From Ignavibacteria bacterium (GTDB taxonomy: Bacteria; Bacteroidota; Ignavibacteria; Kapaibacteriales; UBA2268), in NCBI GenBank assembly GCA_016844745.1, contig JAERMQ010000031.1, positions 1 to 41,331 of the forward strand: a DNA stretch of 41,331 nucleotides. The letters run 5' to 3'. This document shows positions 33,188-40,761 of the stretch, in pieces; positions within the stretch are counted from its first letter, which is position 1, and every line of letters begins with the position of its first letter. Position numbers and translations under genes: made by a program. The notes under the pieces are model-generated. The model did not search any database and was not told the DNA's origin. It saw nothing but the letters and a program-made list of their open reading frames with translations.

Positions 33188-33928
33188 ATGCTTCGGAATT
33201 TGACGAATGAACAGATCCTCCCTAGGATTCAATTCCCGATTTTTGGTTCAAACATAACCCTACTCTATTCCTTCGTGATTTTGATTTTATTCTCAAGTAT
33301 TAATTTATTTGCCCTTGACAGCACTCAGTTTTCAATAAAAATAGGATTTGTCGATAATGAGATGAATTTACTGGCAAACATTATTAAGGTAGAAAAGATT
33401 ACTCTTTCTTTTGATGATACTCTGTTAATAGGGAAAAAGTTTATACTCTCGAAAGCAGAATATGTAAAGGGGAAAAAGGTGGGAGAACAGGAATTGGTAA
33501 AGTGCGGTGCCGATACTATTCCTATGGTAATAGGTGGAGATACTTCTTATTATATGTCATCAGACCCATGTGAAAAAAATTCCTTTCATAAAGGAGATAG
33601 TATTTATATTATTGATTTTATATGTGATAATTCGAAAAGTGATAAAGCCAATCTCAATATTCATTATCCACGATTACATCTTGAACTAAAAATCAATAAA
33701 AAACCAAATCTTGATTTGTATTCATTAAGGGACTTAAAAGCATGTGGCAATTATACCGGTTTTATACCTCTAAATAAAAAAATACCTATTATTGCATATT
33801 CTCCGCCTTTTGAAATGGAGGGAGGAGCCAAAGGATATTGCATCCTAAATTACAAACCGGTTGCAGAGTGGCACAAATATTACAAGCTGAAGCATTATGT
33901 AGTCTTTTATCTTGAGATAAAGGATTAA
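33188..33928 (+). CDS. Exported protein of unknown function
   Basis: A 246-residue protein I do not recognise. A polar N-terminus is followed by a hydrophobic stretch (about 25-43, YSFVILILFSSINLFA) that fits a long signal peptide cut near FALD or a membrane anchor. The rest is strand-rich, with five Cys residues spread over the exported part (in VKCGAD, DPCEKN, FICDN, KACGNY and GYCILN), which could form disulphides. It lacks a T9SS sorting domain and a lipobox. An AGGAG ribosome binding site 7 bases before the ATG supports the start. It has no close operon partner. Confidence 0.6.
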   Translation: MLRNLTNEQILPRIQFPIFGSNITLLYSFVILILFSSINLFALDSTQFSIKIGFVDNEMNLLANIIKVEKITLSFDDTLLIGKKFILSKAEYVKGKKVGEQELVKCGADTIPMVIGGDTSYYMSSDPCEKNSFHKGDSIYIIDFICDNSKSDKANLNIHYPRLHLELKINKKPNLDLYSLRDLKACGNYTGFIPLNKKIPIIAYSPPFEMEGGAKGYCILNYKPVAEWHKYYKLKHYVVFYLEIKD

Positions 33929-34267
33929 AGAATTTAAAAATTTAACAGACCCAATTTATTTAATCATGGCTTAATTAAATTAATATTAGATTTTACCACC
34001 CCCTACCCCCTCCTAAAATAGGAGGGGATAAAAAAAATTTAAATCCCCTCCTATTTTAGGAGGGGGTAGGGGGTGGTAAAAATCAGTTCATCATTTTGTC
34101 AGAGAAACTCTGTTTTACCTTTGCCCCTGAATGACATTCTTCTTGACTTTTCACAGTGTCTCATTTGCGGAATTACAATTCAACCTTTATTAATCCAATC
34201 CTTTATTTTATTAGGAAAAAAATAGTTAATTTTAAAGTTTGTTAGTTTTCAATTATAAGGATAAAAA
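33929..34267. other. Intergenic region with palindrome and repeat remnant
   Basis: This is a 339-bp gap between two plus-strand genes. It contains the 39-bp-arm palindrome (33991-34081) and, at about 34127-34161, a lone right-end-like sequence (TGAATGACATTCTTCTTGAC, then TTTTCACAGTGTC) resembling the right end of the element at 35605-35733. The trxB promoter should be in the last 100 bp. AAGGAT precedes its ATG. Confidence 0.65.
33991..34081. repeat. Palindromic repeat with 39-bp perfect arms
   Basis: The arms 33991-34029 and 34043-34081 are perfect inverted complements over 39 bases, around a 13-base A/T centre. The outer part TTTTACCACCCCCTACCCCC resembles the CCCCCT family, while the inner part (TCCTAAAATAGGAGGGGAT) differs and is itself partly self-complementary, giving a nested fold. 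Confidence 0.9.
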
Positions 34268-35209
34268 ATGAGTCAACATCACAAAGTAATAGTAATCGGT
34301 TCGGGTCCGGCAGGATTTACAGCAGCTATCTATGCAAGCAGGGCGAATTTGGAAGCAGTTGTATTCGAAGGTAATCAACCCGGCGGGCAGCTTACAATCA
34401 CTACAGAAGTAGAGAATTATCCCGGCTTCCCCGCCGGAGTCCAGGGTCCTGAAATGATGGAACTGTTCCGTCAGCAGGCGCATAGATTCGGTGCTAAATC
34501 AATTTATGAATTAGTCAATAAGGTAGATTTCACTTCACGACCTTTCAATTTATGGACGGAGGACGGCAATCATTATACATGCGATGCTGTTATTGTCTCA
34601 ACCGGCGCTACAGCACGCCTGCTTCATACCAAGGGCGAGGATACATATTGGGGACGCGGCATTTCGGCTTGCGCTACTTGCGACGGATTCTTCTATCGTG
34701 GTAAGAAGATTTTCGTGGTTGGCGGTGGCGATACGGCTATGGAGGAAGCTAATTACCTTACACACTTCGGCGAATCTGTAACGATTATACACCGTCGTCA
34801 GGAATTTCGTGCTTCCAAGATTATGGTAGATAGAGCCAAAGAAAATCCGAAAATCAATTTGCTTTTAGATAGTGTGATTGATGAATATTTGGGTGAGGAT
34901 GTCGGCGGATTTCCGAGCCTGACTTCGATTCGGGTCGAGAATGTTAAATCGGGTGAAATGACCGTTCATTCTGCGGATGGAGTATTCATTGCAATTGGGC
35001 ATACGCCAAATACTTCGATATTCAAAGGTATTCTCGATATGAACGAAGAGGGCTATATACTTACACATGGCAAATCAACCTACACCAACGTTCCCGGAGT
35101 ATTTGCATGCGGCGACTGCCAGGATTGGATATACCGCCAGGCAGTAACGGCAGCGGGCAGCGGATGTTCGGCTGCAATAGATGCTGAGCGCTGGCTGCAG
35201 GAGCATTAA
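34268..35209 (+). CDS. trxB: Thioredoxin-disulfide reductase
   Basis: A 313-residue flavoenzyme that reduces thioredoxin with NADPH. The FAD motif GSGPAGFTAA is at 11-20 and GGQLTITTEVENYPG follows. The redox pair is Cys135/Cys138 in CATCDG, the NADPH motif is VGGGDTAMEEA, and the second FAD contact is GVFACGDCQD…RQAVTAAGSGC. Length and layout are standard for the low-molecular-weight class. AAGGAT lies about 7 bases before the ATG. A sigma-factor fragment follows 45 bp after the stop. Confidence 0.97.
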   Translation: MSQHHKVIVIGSGPAGFTAAIYASRANLEAVVFEGNQPGGQLTITTEVENYPGFPAGVQGPEMMELFRQQAHRFGAKSIYELVNKVDFTSRPFNLWTEDGNHYTCDAVIVSTGATARLLHTKGEDTYWGRGISACATCDGFFYRGKKIFVVGGGDTAMEEANYLTHFGESVTIIHRRQEFRASKIMVDRAKENPKINLLLDSVIDEYLGEDVGGFPSLTSIRVENVKSGEMTVHSADGVFIAIGHTPNTSIFKGILDMNEEGYILTHGKSTYTNVPGVFACGDCQDWIYRQAVTAAGSGCSAAIDAERWLQEH

Positions 35210-35254
35210 GCAGTTTTGTCCGATTTTTTGATAAATTATCGACTATTATTTCAG

Positions 35255-35623
35255 ATGAAGGAACAAAAGGAAATATTGAATCTGAACGAGTATAATAATG
35301 AAATCGTGAAAATCGGGACTAATCACCATACATGTGAGCCTGCTCAGCCTAATTTTAATGAATTGTACCAATCCTACTCAAGGAATCTTTATGCTTACCT
35401 TCGTTACTCAATCTGCAGTAAAGATATAGCTGATAACATTTTCCAGGAAACATGGCTCGCTCTTTTTGAATTGCTGCAAACAAAAAAGGAAATCGCAAAT
35501 GTTCATAGCTTGCTGATTACAATTGCCAGCAGGAAATTTATCGATGTCCTGAGAAAGCAAAAAAATAAAAATAAAATCAAATCCTTAGAGGAGACCTCCC
35601 CTAAGAGCTTGTTGAAAAAGTAA
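35255..35623 (+). pseudogene. Sigma-70 (ECF-type) factor fragment: region 2 only, ended by a repeat
   Basis: The frame from the ATG at 35255 encodes 122 residues. FNELYQSYSRNLYAYLRYSI, then CSKDIADNIFQETWLALFEL, with SLLITIASRKFIDVLRKQK, is a recognisable sigma region 2 (core binding and -10 recognition). Region 4, needed for -35 recognition, is missing. The last five codons (SLLKK) and the stop are the terminal inverted repeat of the element at 35605-35733. No region-4 coding sequence appears beyond the element. This looks like a sigma factor cut by a repeat insertion or deletion, although a region-2-only protein might still bind RNA polymerase. A longer reading from a TTG at 35216 is possible. 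Confidence 0.72.
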
Positions 35624-35733
35624 AGAAGGCTGTCATTCTGAGCGAAGCGAAGAATCCAGAAGCGGCATTGGGACTGGATTCTTCACTCCGTTCAGAATGA
35701 CATTCTTCCATATATTAGTTTTTCCACAGACTT
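35605..35733. mobile_element. MITE-like element with GTCATTCTGAG core
   Basis: The ends GAGCTTGTTGAAAAAGTAA (35605-35623) and the complement of TTAGTTTTTCCACAGACTT (35715-35733) match at 14 of 19 positions. The core palindrome (35631-35702) has arms GTCATTCTGAGCGAAGCGAA, then GAATCCAG, and their complement. The left terminus forms the end of the sigma-factor frame. Confidence 0.75.
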
Positions 35734-35961
35734 TTAATCATCTTTCAGGATGGAATTTCAAATTAAGCCGCTCCTGAAAAGCGATTTATACCAAGTTGCG
35801 TTCAAACAGACAAGGATGTCTGTTCTACTGTTTTTGGTAGAACAGACATCCTTGTCTGTTTGAACGCAACTTGGTATAAGAGATGTGTTCCTTTTTTCAT
35901 TCCATTCTCTTTTATTATCAATAAATATTGCGTAATTTTGATGAACTATTGAAATGCCGGA
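35624..35961. other. Gene-free region made mostly of two repeats
   Basis: This 338-bp gap is largely occupied by the MITE-like element ending at 35733 and the long palindrome at 35786-35879. The remaining 80 bp before the guanylyltransferase gene should carry its promoter. No open frame resembling the missing sigma region 4 is seen. Confidence 0.7.
35786..35879. repeat. ACAGACAAG-family palindrome, nearly perfect
   Basis: The 94-bp element has ends TTATACCAAGTTGCGTTCAA and the exact complement. Nearly every base of the left arm through ACAGACAAGGATGTCTGTTC, then TAC, pairs with the right arm, leaving a centre TGTTTTTG. It is the best-preserved member of the family also found at 12783 and 13821. 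Confidence 0.9.
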
Positions 35962-37074
35962 ATGGAAGGACAATTATTCGAAAAAGGTAAAGTAGCCGCC
36001 GTTATTATGGCAGGAGGTTCCGGAGCCCGTCTGTGGCCCCGCTCGACTGAAAATAATCCTAAGCAGTTCATCCATCTGACCGGCGAAGGTACCCTGATTC
36101 AAAATACCTACCAACGATTAGCCAAGATTTTTCCTCCCGAAGATATTTACATTATTACTTTGGAATCGATGGCTGAAATAATAGAATATCAATTGCCGCA
36201 ATTTCCCAAAGAGAATATATTCGTTGAACCTTTCGGTAAAAACACCGCTCCTGCATTAGCTTTGTCGGCTCTGCAACTAAGCGAAAAATATTCGGATGAT
36301 GCTGTATTGGCAGCATTTCCCGCTGACCATGTGATTTTCAACTGGCAGGAATTCTGCGAAAGTATCGAAACGGCATATACTGCCGCTTCCGAAGGTGACA
36401 GAATTGTTATTTTAGGCGTTCAGGCATCACGTCCGGAAACGAATTATGGTTATGTCCAATACAAAAAGATTAAAGATGGCTTAGGCAATCTTTTCGATAA
36501 AGGCTTACGTTACTCGACAACATTTGCCGAGAAGCCGGACATATCCACTGCACGTCGATTTATCGAATCCGGCGATTTCCTTTGGAATAGCGGTATTTTT
36601 ATTTGGCGATTCGATACGTTCTGGACTGCTTTGGAAAAGTATTTATTGGAGGATGCATCGCTATTCAGGCTGCAGAAGCATTATATCAATAGAACTTCAT
36701 TTAAGAAAAATATCGAACATTTGTACCGTCAGATTTCATCGGTCTCAATTGATTATGCCATATTGGAAAAAGCAGATAACGTTTTCGTTGTTGAGTCATC
36801 GTTTCGCTGGAGTGATGTCGGAACTTGGGACGAGCTTTACAGGATATCGATGAAGGACGCCAAAAACAACGTTATAGAAGGTGATGTCATTTCGATTAAT
36901 ACTACCGATTGCTTTATTAATTCCAATGCACGAATAATAGGAACTGCCGGCATAAAAGATTTAATAATAGTCGATAGCGATTATGCCCTGCTGATTTGCC
37001 GCAGGGGCGCTTCGGACGATGTTAAAGAGCTTGTGGATGTTATGAAAAGAAGGAATATAAACAAACACATTTAA
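35962..37074 (+). CDS. manC: Mannose-1-phosphate guanylyltransferase
   Basis: A 370-residue nucleotidyltransferase that makes GDP-mannose from mannose-1-phosphate and GTP. The N-terminal signature AAVIMAGGSGARLWPRSTEN, then NPKQF, is complete, with EPFGKNTAPALALSA, FPADHVI, NYGYVQYKK, FAEKPD, WNSGIFIW and SFRWSDVGTWDEL in order. It is the short, single-domain form without the phosphomannose isomerase half. GDP-mannose feeds surface glycan, O-antigen or glycoprotein synthesis. No other GDP-sugar genes are adjacent. A palindromic repeat ends 82 bp upstream, so it could affect the promoter. Confidence 0.93.
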   Translation: MEGQLFEKGKVAAVIMAGGSGARLWPRSTENNPKQFIHLTGEGTLIQNTYQRLAKIFPPEDIYIITLESMAEIIEYQLPQFPKENIFVEPFGKNTAPALALSALQLSEKYSDDAVLAAFPADHVIFNWQEFCESIETAYTAASEGDRIVILGVQASRPETNYGYVQYKKIKDGLGNLFDKGLRYSTTFAEKPDISTARRFIESGDFLWNSGIFIWRFDTFWTALEKYLLEDASLFRLQKHYINRTSFKKNIEHLYRQISSVSIDYAILEKADNVFVVESSFRWSDVGTWDELYRISMKDAKNNVIEGDVISINTTDCFINSNARIIGTAGIKDLIIVDSDYALLICRRGASDDVKELVDVMKRRNINKHI

Positions 37075-37138
37075 CGACTTATATTAATTGCTATCTGATA
37101 AATATCATCCCTGTTTGCGAGATTATTATAAAAACCAT

Positions 37139-37143
37139 AAGGA
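37139..37143 (+). promoter_or_regulatory. Ribosome binding site deciding a TTG start (rlpA)
   Basis: AAGGA ends 8 bases before the TTG at 37152. No ATG lies between here and the lipobox, so the TTG is the best start. Confidence 0.65.
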
Positions 37144-37151
37144 CTGCTCAA

Positions 37152-37628
37152 TTGAGTTATAAAAGCAATTCAATACGGTTCTATTTACTACCAACGAATG
37201 CAGCATGGCTTTTTATTCTTTCTACATTCTTAATATCATCCTGTACTTCAATTGTTCGTTTTTCATCAAATAAAACGAATCAGAATATTGTCAAATCCGA
37301 CCAGACCGGCATTGAGACCGGAGCAAAATTCCGGGGATTAGCATCATATTACGGGGGAGAATTCGAAGGCAGGAAAACATCAAACGGAGAAATATTTTCA
37401 AACGACAAATTTACCGCAGCACATCTTTCCCTGCCTTTTGGAGTTTTTGTACAGGTAACCAATTTAAAAAATAAAAAAAGTGTAATTGTAAAAATTAACG
37501 ACAGGGGACCCTTCGTCGTGGGAAGAATTATTGATTTATCGCGAGCCGCCGCAGAGAAATTGGATATGGTTATCGATGGTATTGCCGATATTGAAATCGA
37601 AGTTCTTGGTCGGGTAAATCCTGAATAA
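37152..37628 (+). CDS. rlpA: RlpA-like septal ring lipoprotein / lytic transglycosylase
   Basis: A 158-residue protein. A hydrophobic signal (about 12-30) ends in a lipobox LISSC (Cys31), so it is probably an outer-membrane lipoprotein. The double-psi beta-barrel fills 58-155: GLASYYGGEFEGRKTSNGE, FTAAHLSLPFGVFVQVTNL, KINDRGPFVVGRIIDLSRAA. The conserved His in TAAHL and Asp in NDRGPF fit the RlpA active-site region. Members bind or cleave denuded glycan strands at the septum. The SPOR domain found in longer RlpA is absent. The start is a TTG with an AAGGA ribosome binding site. Its end shares a bidirectional terminator with the convergent gene. Confidence 0.88.
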   Translation: MSYKSNSIRFYLLPTNAAWLFILSTFLISSCTSIVRFSSNKTNQNIVKSDQTGIETGAKFRGLASYYGGEFEGRKTSNGEIFSNDKFTAAHLSLPFGVFVQVTNLKNKKSVIVKINDRGPFVVGRIIDLSRAAAEKLDMVIDGIADIEIEVLGRVNPE

Positions 37629-37656
37629 AAAAGCCGGAAATAACGGTCCGGCTTTT
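37629..37656. terminator. Bidirectional rho-independent terminator
   Basis: AAAAGCCGG (37629-37637) pairs with CCGGCTTTT (37648-37656). A-rich and T-rich tracts flank the stem on both sides, so it can end both the plus-strand rlpA transcript and the minus-strand transcript from 38023. Confidence 0.85.
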
Positions 37657-37681
37657 AAGTTTAGTATCTTCAGAAAATTTA

Positions 37682-38023
37682 TTATTTCTTCGGTGCTGCT
37701 TCTTTTTTCTCTGCTTTTTCTTTCTTTGGAGCTTTTTCTTTCTTTTCTGCTTTTTCTTTCTTCTCAGCTTTTTCTTTCTTTGCCGGTTTTTCTTTCTTTA
37801 CAGCTTTTTCTTTCTTTTCTGTTTTGGCTTCTTTTTTCTCTACTTTAGCTTCTTTTTTCTCTGCTTTAGCTTCTTTTTTCTCTGTTTTAGCTTCTTTTTT
37901 CTCTGCTTTTACGGTCTTGGCTTTTTCCGGTGCTTTTTCTTTCTTTACGGTTGCCGGAGCTTGAGCAAATACGTTAACCGCAACGAATGCGAATAAAACG
38001 AATACTGCAATAAGTTTTTTCAT
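37682..38023 (-). CDS. Exported Lys/Glu/Ala-rich repeat protein
   Basis: A 113-residue protein. Residues 1-21 form a Sec signal peptide (MKKLIAVFVLFAFVAVNVFA, then Q). All that follows is low-complexity sequence built of units like AEKKEAKTEKKEAKVEKKEA, then PKKEKAEKKEK, with Lys about 40 percent. It will be a highly charged helix or disordered chain in the periplasm or outside the cell, with a possible role in binding polyanions (LPS, nucleic acid, glycan) or as a wall spacer. The open frame extends upstream to 38101, but the Met at 38023 with AAGGAC about 8 bases before it and a perfect signal peptide is the right start. The DNA repeat (TTTCTCTGCTTTAGCTTCTT-like units) is prone to slippage. 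Confidence 0.78.
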   Translation of the reverse strand: MKKLIAVFVLFAFVAVNVFAQAPATVKKEKAPEKAKTVKAEKKEAKTEKKEAKAEKKEAKVEKKEAKTEKKEKAVKKEKPAKKEKAEKKEKAEKKEKAPKKEKAEKKEAAPKK

Positions 38024-38128
38024 AAATTTGTCCTTAATTATAGAGTTAATAAACAATTTTTTTATAATGTCAAATAAACATATAACAAAATTACGACGCA
38101 CAGATGAAAATAAAATGAAAGTAAAAAA

Positions 38129-39520
38129 TTATTTTTGAATTGGGAATGAAAATTTTAATATTGTACCGTTTAGCACATCAGAAGTCAACCCGATGGTTCC
38201 ACCATGAGCTTCCGTCAAAGCTTTTGCAATTGCCAAACCTAAACCGAAACCCTGCTTGGTGCGGGACGGGTCTCCTCTCTGGAACCGGTCAAAAATTTTC
38301 GTAATAAGTTCCGGCGGTATCTCGTGACCTTTATTGGTAATATTAATTGTGATATATTTTTTATTCTTACTAATATCAATCGAGATAATTTCATTCTCAG
38401 GGGAATATTTAATAGCATTATCCAATACGTTCATAAATACCCGCCTAAGCATAGCCTCATCGGCTTTGGATTCAACCGACTGGCTTACATTGAACCTGAA
38501 TCTTATATTCTTATTTTTGGCTAAATTGTTCAATTGAGATATGCACTCAAAAAGAAGTTCTTCATAGCGGACAGGTTTAAAATCGAGTTTTAACTGATGA
38601 GAATCGGCGCGTGCTAAAATTAATAAATTATCTGCAAGTTTCGAAAGCCTTCCTATTTCAATATTGCAGCGTTCGAGCGATTCATTGATTTCTTCATCTG
38701 AAATATTTTCCCGTAGGAGCAGCATATCAAGTTCCATTTGAATTACTGTTAATGGTGTCCTAATATCATGCGAAGCATCGGCAATGAATCTTTGCTGGCT
38801 TCGGAAGGTTGCATCTAAGCGGTCTATCATATCATTAAATGTGCGGGCGAGTAGAGCCAGTTCGTCCTGGGATTTCCCAACAGGAACCCGTTTGTCCAGA
38901 TTTTCCGAAGTAATCACAGATGCCGTTTCGGTTAAATCCCGTACAGGTGACAATGCTTTCCTTGCTATGAATAATCCGATTAATCCCGATGCAAGTAGTG
39001 ATATTGAGCTTAGAAAAAACAGGATATATCTTAATTGAGTTAAGGATTCATAAAACCTATCGAGCGAGGTAAAGACAATCAACTGTAAGTTTTCACGCCG
39101 TAGTTTGATTTTCTTAATATACAGCCTGAAGTCATTATTACTGTGGTGTATTGTGTTGAATTCGGATTCGAAAGAGAATTCTTTTCGATTTTCCAATTCG
39201 TTTATCAGGGAATCCAAGTTAGGTAAAACGCTTGGTTCGAAAATAACTGAATCGTTGGTAGCCAAAGCAAATCGCAAAGCACGAAGCCTTACTGAAGGAT
39301 GGGATTTTTTTTCCCTCAATTCATTGAAAATGTTATCTAAATCCGTTGGACCTTCGCCTATATCACCTGTTAAAAAATCGGCGAAGTTAATTAAATCGGA
39401 ATCAATTGCAGTCCGCCGCTGAGCATCGTAAATATAATACATGCCGAATGCCATGAAAATAATGATAAATCCCGTTGCGAAAACGTACCATAATGTTAAT
39501 CGTGTTGAGATTTTTAGCAT
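38129..39520 (-). CDS. Sensor histidine kinase (HAMP-HisKA-HATPase), no adjacent response regulator
   Basis: A 463-residue membrane kinase of the OmpR-partner class. TM1 is at about 10-31, a periplasmic sensor of about 130 residues follows, and TM2 lies at about 164-186. HAMP covers about 187-240. HisKA contains the phospho-acceptor His251 in FIADASHDIRTPLTVI. The N box is NVLDNAIKYSP, and the G boxes are in FDRFQRGDPSRTKQ / GFGLGLAIAKALTEAHGG. All catalytic boxes are intact. The signal sensed is unknown. Kinases of this type are usually cotranscribed behind a response regulator; here the upstream sequence is a 229-bp spacer with a heptamer array and then grpE, so it is an orphan in this window. 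Confidence 0.9.
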   Translation of the reverse strand: MLKISTRLTLWYVFATGFIIIFMAFGMYYIYDAQRRTAIDSDLINFADFLTGDIGEGPTDLDNIFNELREKKSHPSVRLRALRFALATNDSVIFEPSVLPNLDSLINELENRKEFSFESEFNTIHHSNNDFRLYIKKIKLRRENLQLIVFTSLDRFYESLTQLRYILFFLSSISLLASGLIGLFIARKALSPVRDLTETASVITSENLDKRVPVGKSQDELALLARTFNDMIDRLDATFRSQQRFIADASHDIRTPLTVIQMELDMLLLRENISDEEINESLERCNIEIGRLSKLADNLLILARADSHQLKLDFKPVRYEELLFECISQLNNLAKNKNIRFRFNVSQSVESKADEAMLRRVFMNVLDNAIKYSPENEIISIDISKNKKYITINITNKGHEIPPELITKIFDRFQRGDPSRTKQGFGLGLAIAKALTEAHGGTIGLTSDVLNGTILKFSFPIQK

Positions 39521-39549
39521 TTGGATACCGGAATAAGCTGATTTATAAA

Positions 39550-39657
39550 TTATGAGTTATAAGTTATGAGTTATGAGTTATAAGTTATAAGTTATGAGTT
39601 ATGAGTTATGAGTTATGAGTTATAAGTTATGAGTTATGAGTTATGAGTTATGAGTTA
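39550..39657. repeat. Heptanucleotide tandem array (TTATRAG)n
   Basis: About fifteen head-to-tail copies of TTATGAG or TTATAAG fill 108 bp, ending TTATGAGTTA. Further downstream (about 39691-39725) single degenerate units occur (ATAACTTATAACTAATAATT). The array lies between grpE and the histidine kinase start, in the presumed promoter/leader of the kinase. A seven-base period does not keep reading frame, and no reading frame crosses it. Confidence 0.92.
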
Positions 39658-39749
39658 AAAAGATTGTTCTAACACTCTTAATAAGAATAAAACTATGATA
39701 ACTTATAACTAATAATTCATAATTTCCTAAATGCCTAAAAGCCTACAGC

Positions 39750-40490
39750 CTAATTACCTGCCATTTCATTTTGTCCGGAAACTTCTTCTGTTAATTCTTT
39801 CTTCGTGCCGGATGATGTAATCACCTTAGCATGTCGCAAAACTTTGTCATTAAGGAAATACCCGGCTTGGGCTACCTGGCAGACATTTCCTTCAGGTTGG
39901 TCGGATTCCATTACCATTAATGCTTCATGCAGGTTTACATCGAAAGGATTACCGATTGGCGATTCCATTTGCTTTACTCCAACGGTATCGAATAATCGCA
40001 ATGCTTTTTGGTAAATCATCTCAATCCCGGATAAAATTGATGAGGAATTATCTGCCTGACGACCGGCTGAAACTGCATTGCCCAAATCATCCAGAATATC
40101 GAGAAAGCGGAATAGAATTCGTTCATTTCCAAATTCGAGTAATTCTTGTTTTTCGCGAAGGGTTCGTTTCCTGAAATTTTCCATTTCCGCAACAGTACGA
40201 ATTGCCTGGTCACGGAATTCTTCGCGTTCCCTGATTGCGTCGGCTAATTTTGTTTCTAATTCGGTAATTTTTTCAATTAGTTCATTTTCTTCCTCCTGGA
40301 TTGCCTCATGAACCTCAGATTCAATATCGGTATTTATTTCATCGATACGCGAATCGATAGGTGGTTCCTGAAATACATCGCTGATTGGAATACTCCTGCT
40401 TGCAGGCTTATTTTTGATATAAGTGTTATAAACGTCCTTAATATTGGTTACCGGACGCAGCGGTTTTTTTGAGCTATGTTTATCTTCCAT
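39750..40490 (-). CDS. grpE: Nucleotide exchange factor GrpE
   Basis: A 246-residue cochaperone that opens DnaK and releases ADP. The disordered N-terminus (about 1-65) leads into a long coiled coil (about 66-125, EEENELIEKITELETKLADA). The head follows with RTVAEMENFRKRTLREKQEL, ILDDLGNAVSAG, GVKQMESPIGNPFDVNLHEA and AGYFLNDKVLRHAKV, all typical. It is longer than E. coli GrpE because of the N-terminal extension. Neither dnaJ, dnaK nor hrcA is adjacent; the gene downstream is a histidine kinase. No clear CIRCE-like inverted repeat (TTAGCACTC type) is visible upstream. Confidence 0.95.
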   Translation of the reverse strand: MEDKHSSKKPLRPVTNIKDVYNTYIKNKPASRSIPISDVFQEPPIDSRIDEINTDIESEVHEAIQEEENELIEKITELETKLADAIREREEFRDQAIRTVAEMENFRKRTLREKQELLEFGNERILFRFLDILDDLGNAVSAGRQADNSSSILSGIEMIYQKALRLFDTVGVKQMESPIGNPFDVNLHEALMVMESDQPEGNVCQVAQAGYFLNDKVLRHAKVITSSGTKKELTEEVSGQNEMAGN

Positions 40491-40651
40491 ACGTTTTATC
40501 TAATTTCTTTACTATTTATTTCTTATACAGTTGTAATAAGACGAATTGATAGAGAATTAATTTTTTAACAATATCTCTAGAATTAATATTGAAAATAATT
40601 TATTACCGGATTTGTCGGAATATAAGTAATTATTTGATAAGAGAAAAAAAT

Positions 40652-40719
40652 GTCATTCATGCAGATGCAGGAATACCCTCAATTGCGATTCAGGAGATTA
40701 CAGCATCCACATGAATGAC
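40652..40719. repeat. Inverted repeat related to the GTCATTC family
   Basis: GTCATTCATGCAGATGCAGG (from 40652) pairs imperfectly with the complement of GCATCCACATGAATGAC (ending 40719). It shares the GTCATTC…GAAT frame with the other elements but has a different inner sequence (ATGCAGATGC). It lies between the lone PAS gene and grpE. Confidence 0.6.
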
Positions 40720-40761
40720 TGTTTTTAAATTTCCTTAAAGTAATTTATTACTAAATCAAAT

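Noticed and set aside
33991..34081. Simple rho-independent terminator
   Set aside because: The arms are 39 bp and belong to a dispersed repeat type, with no dedicated T-run; a termination effect is possible but secondary.
39550..39657. CRISPR array
   Set aside because: The units are 7 bp with no spacers, so it is a simple tandem repeat.
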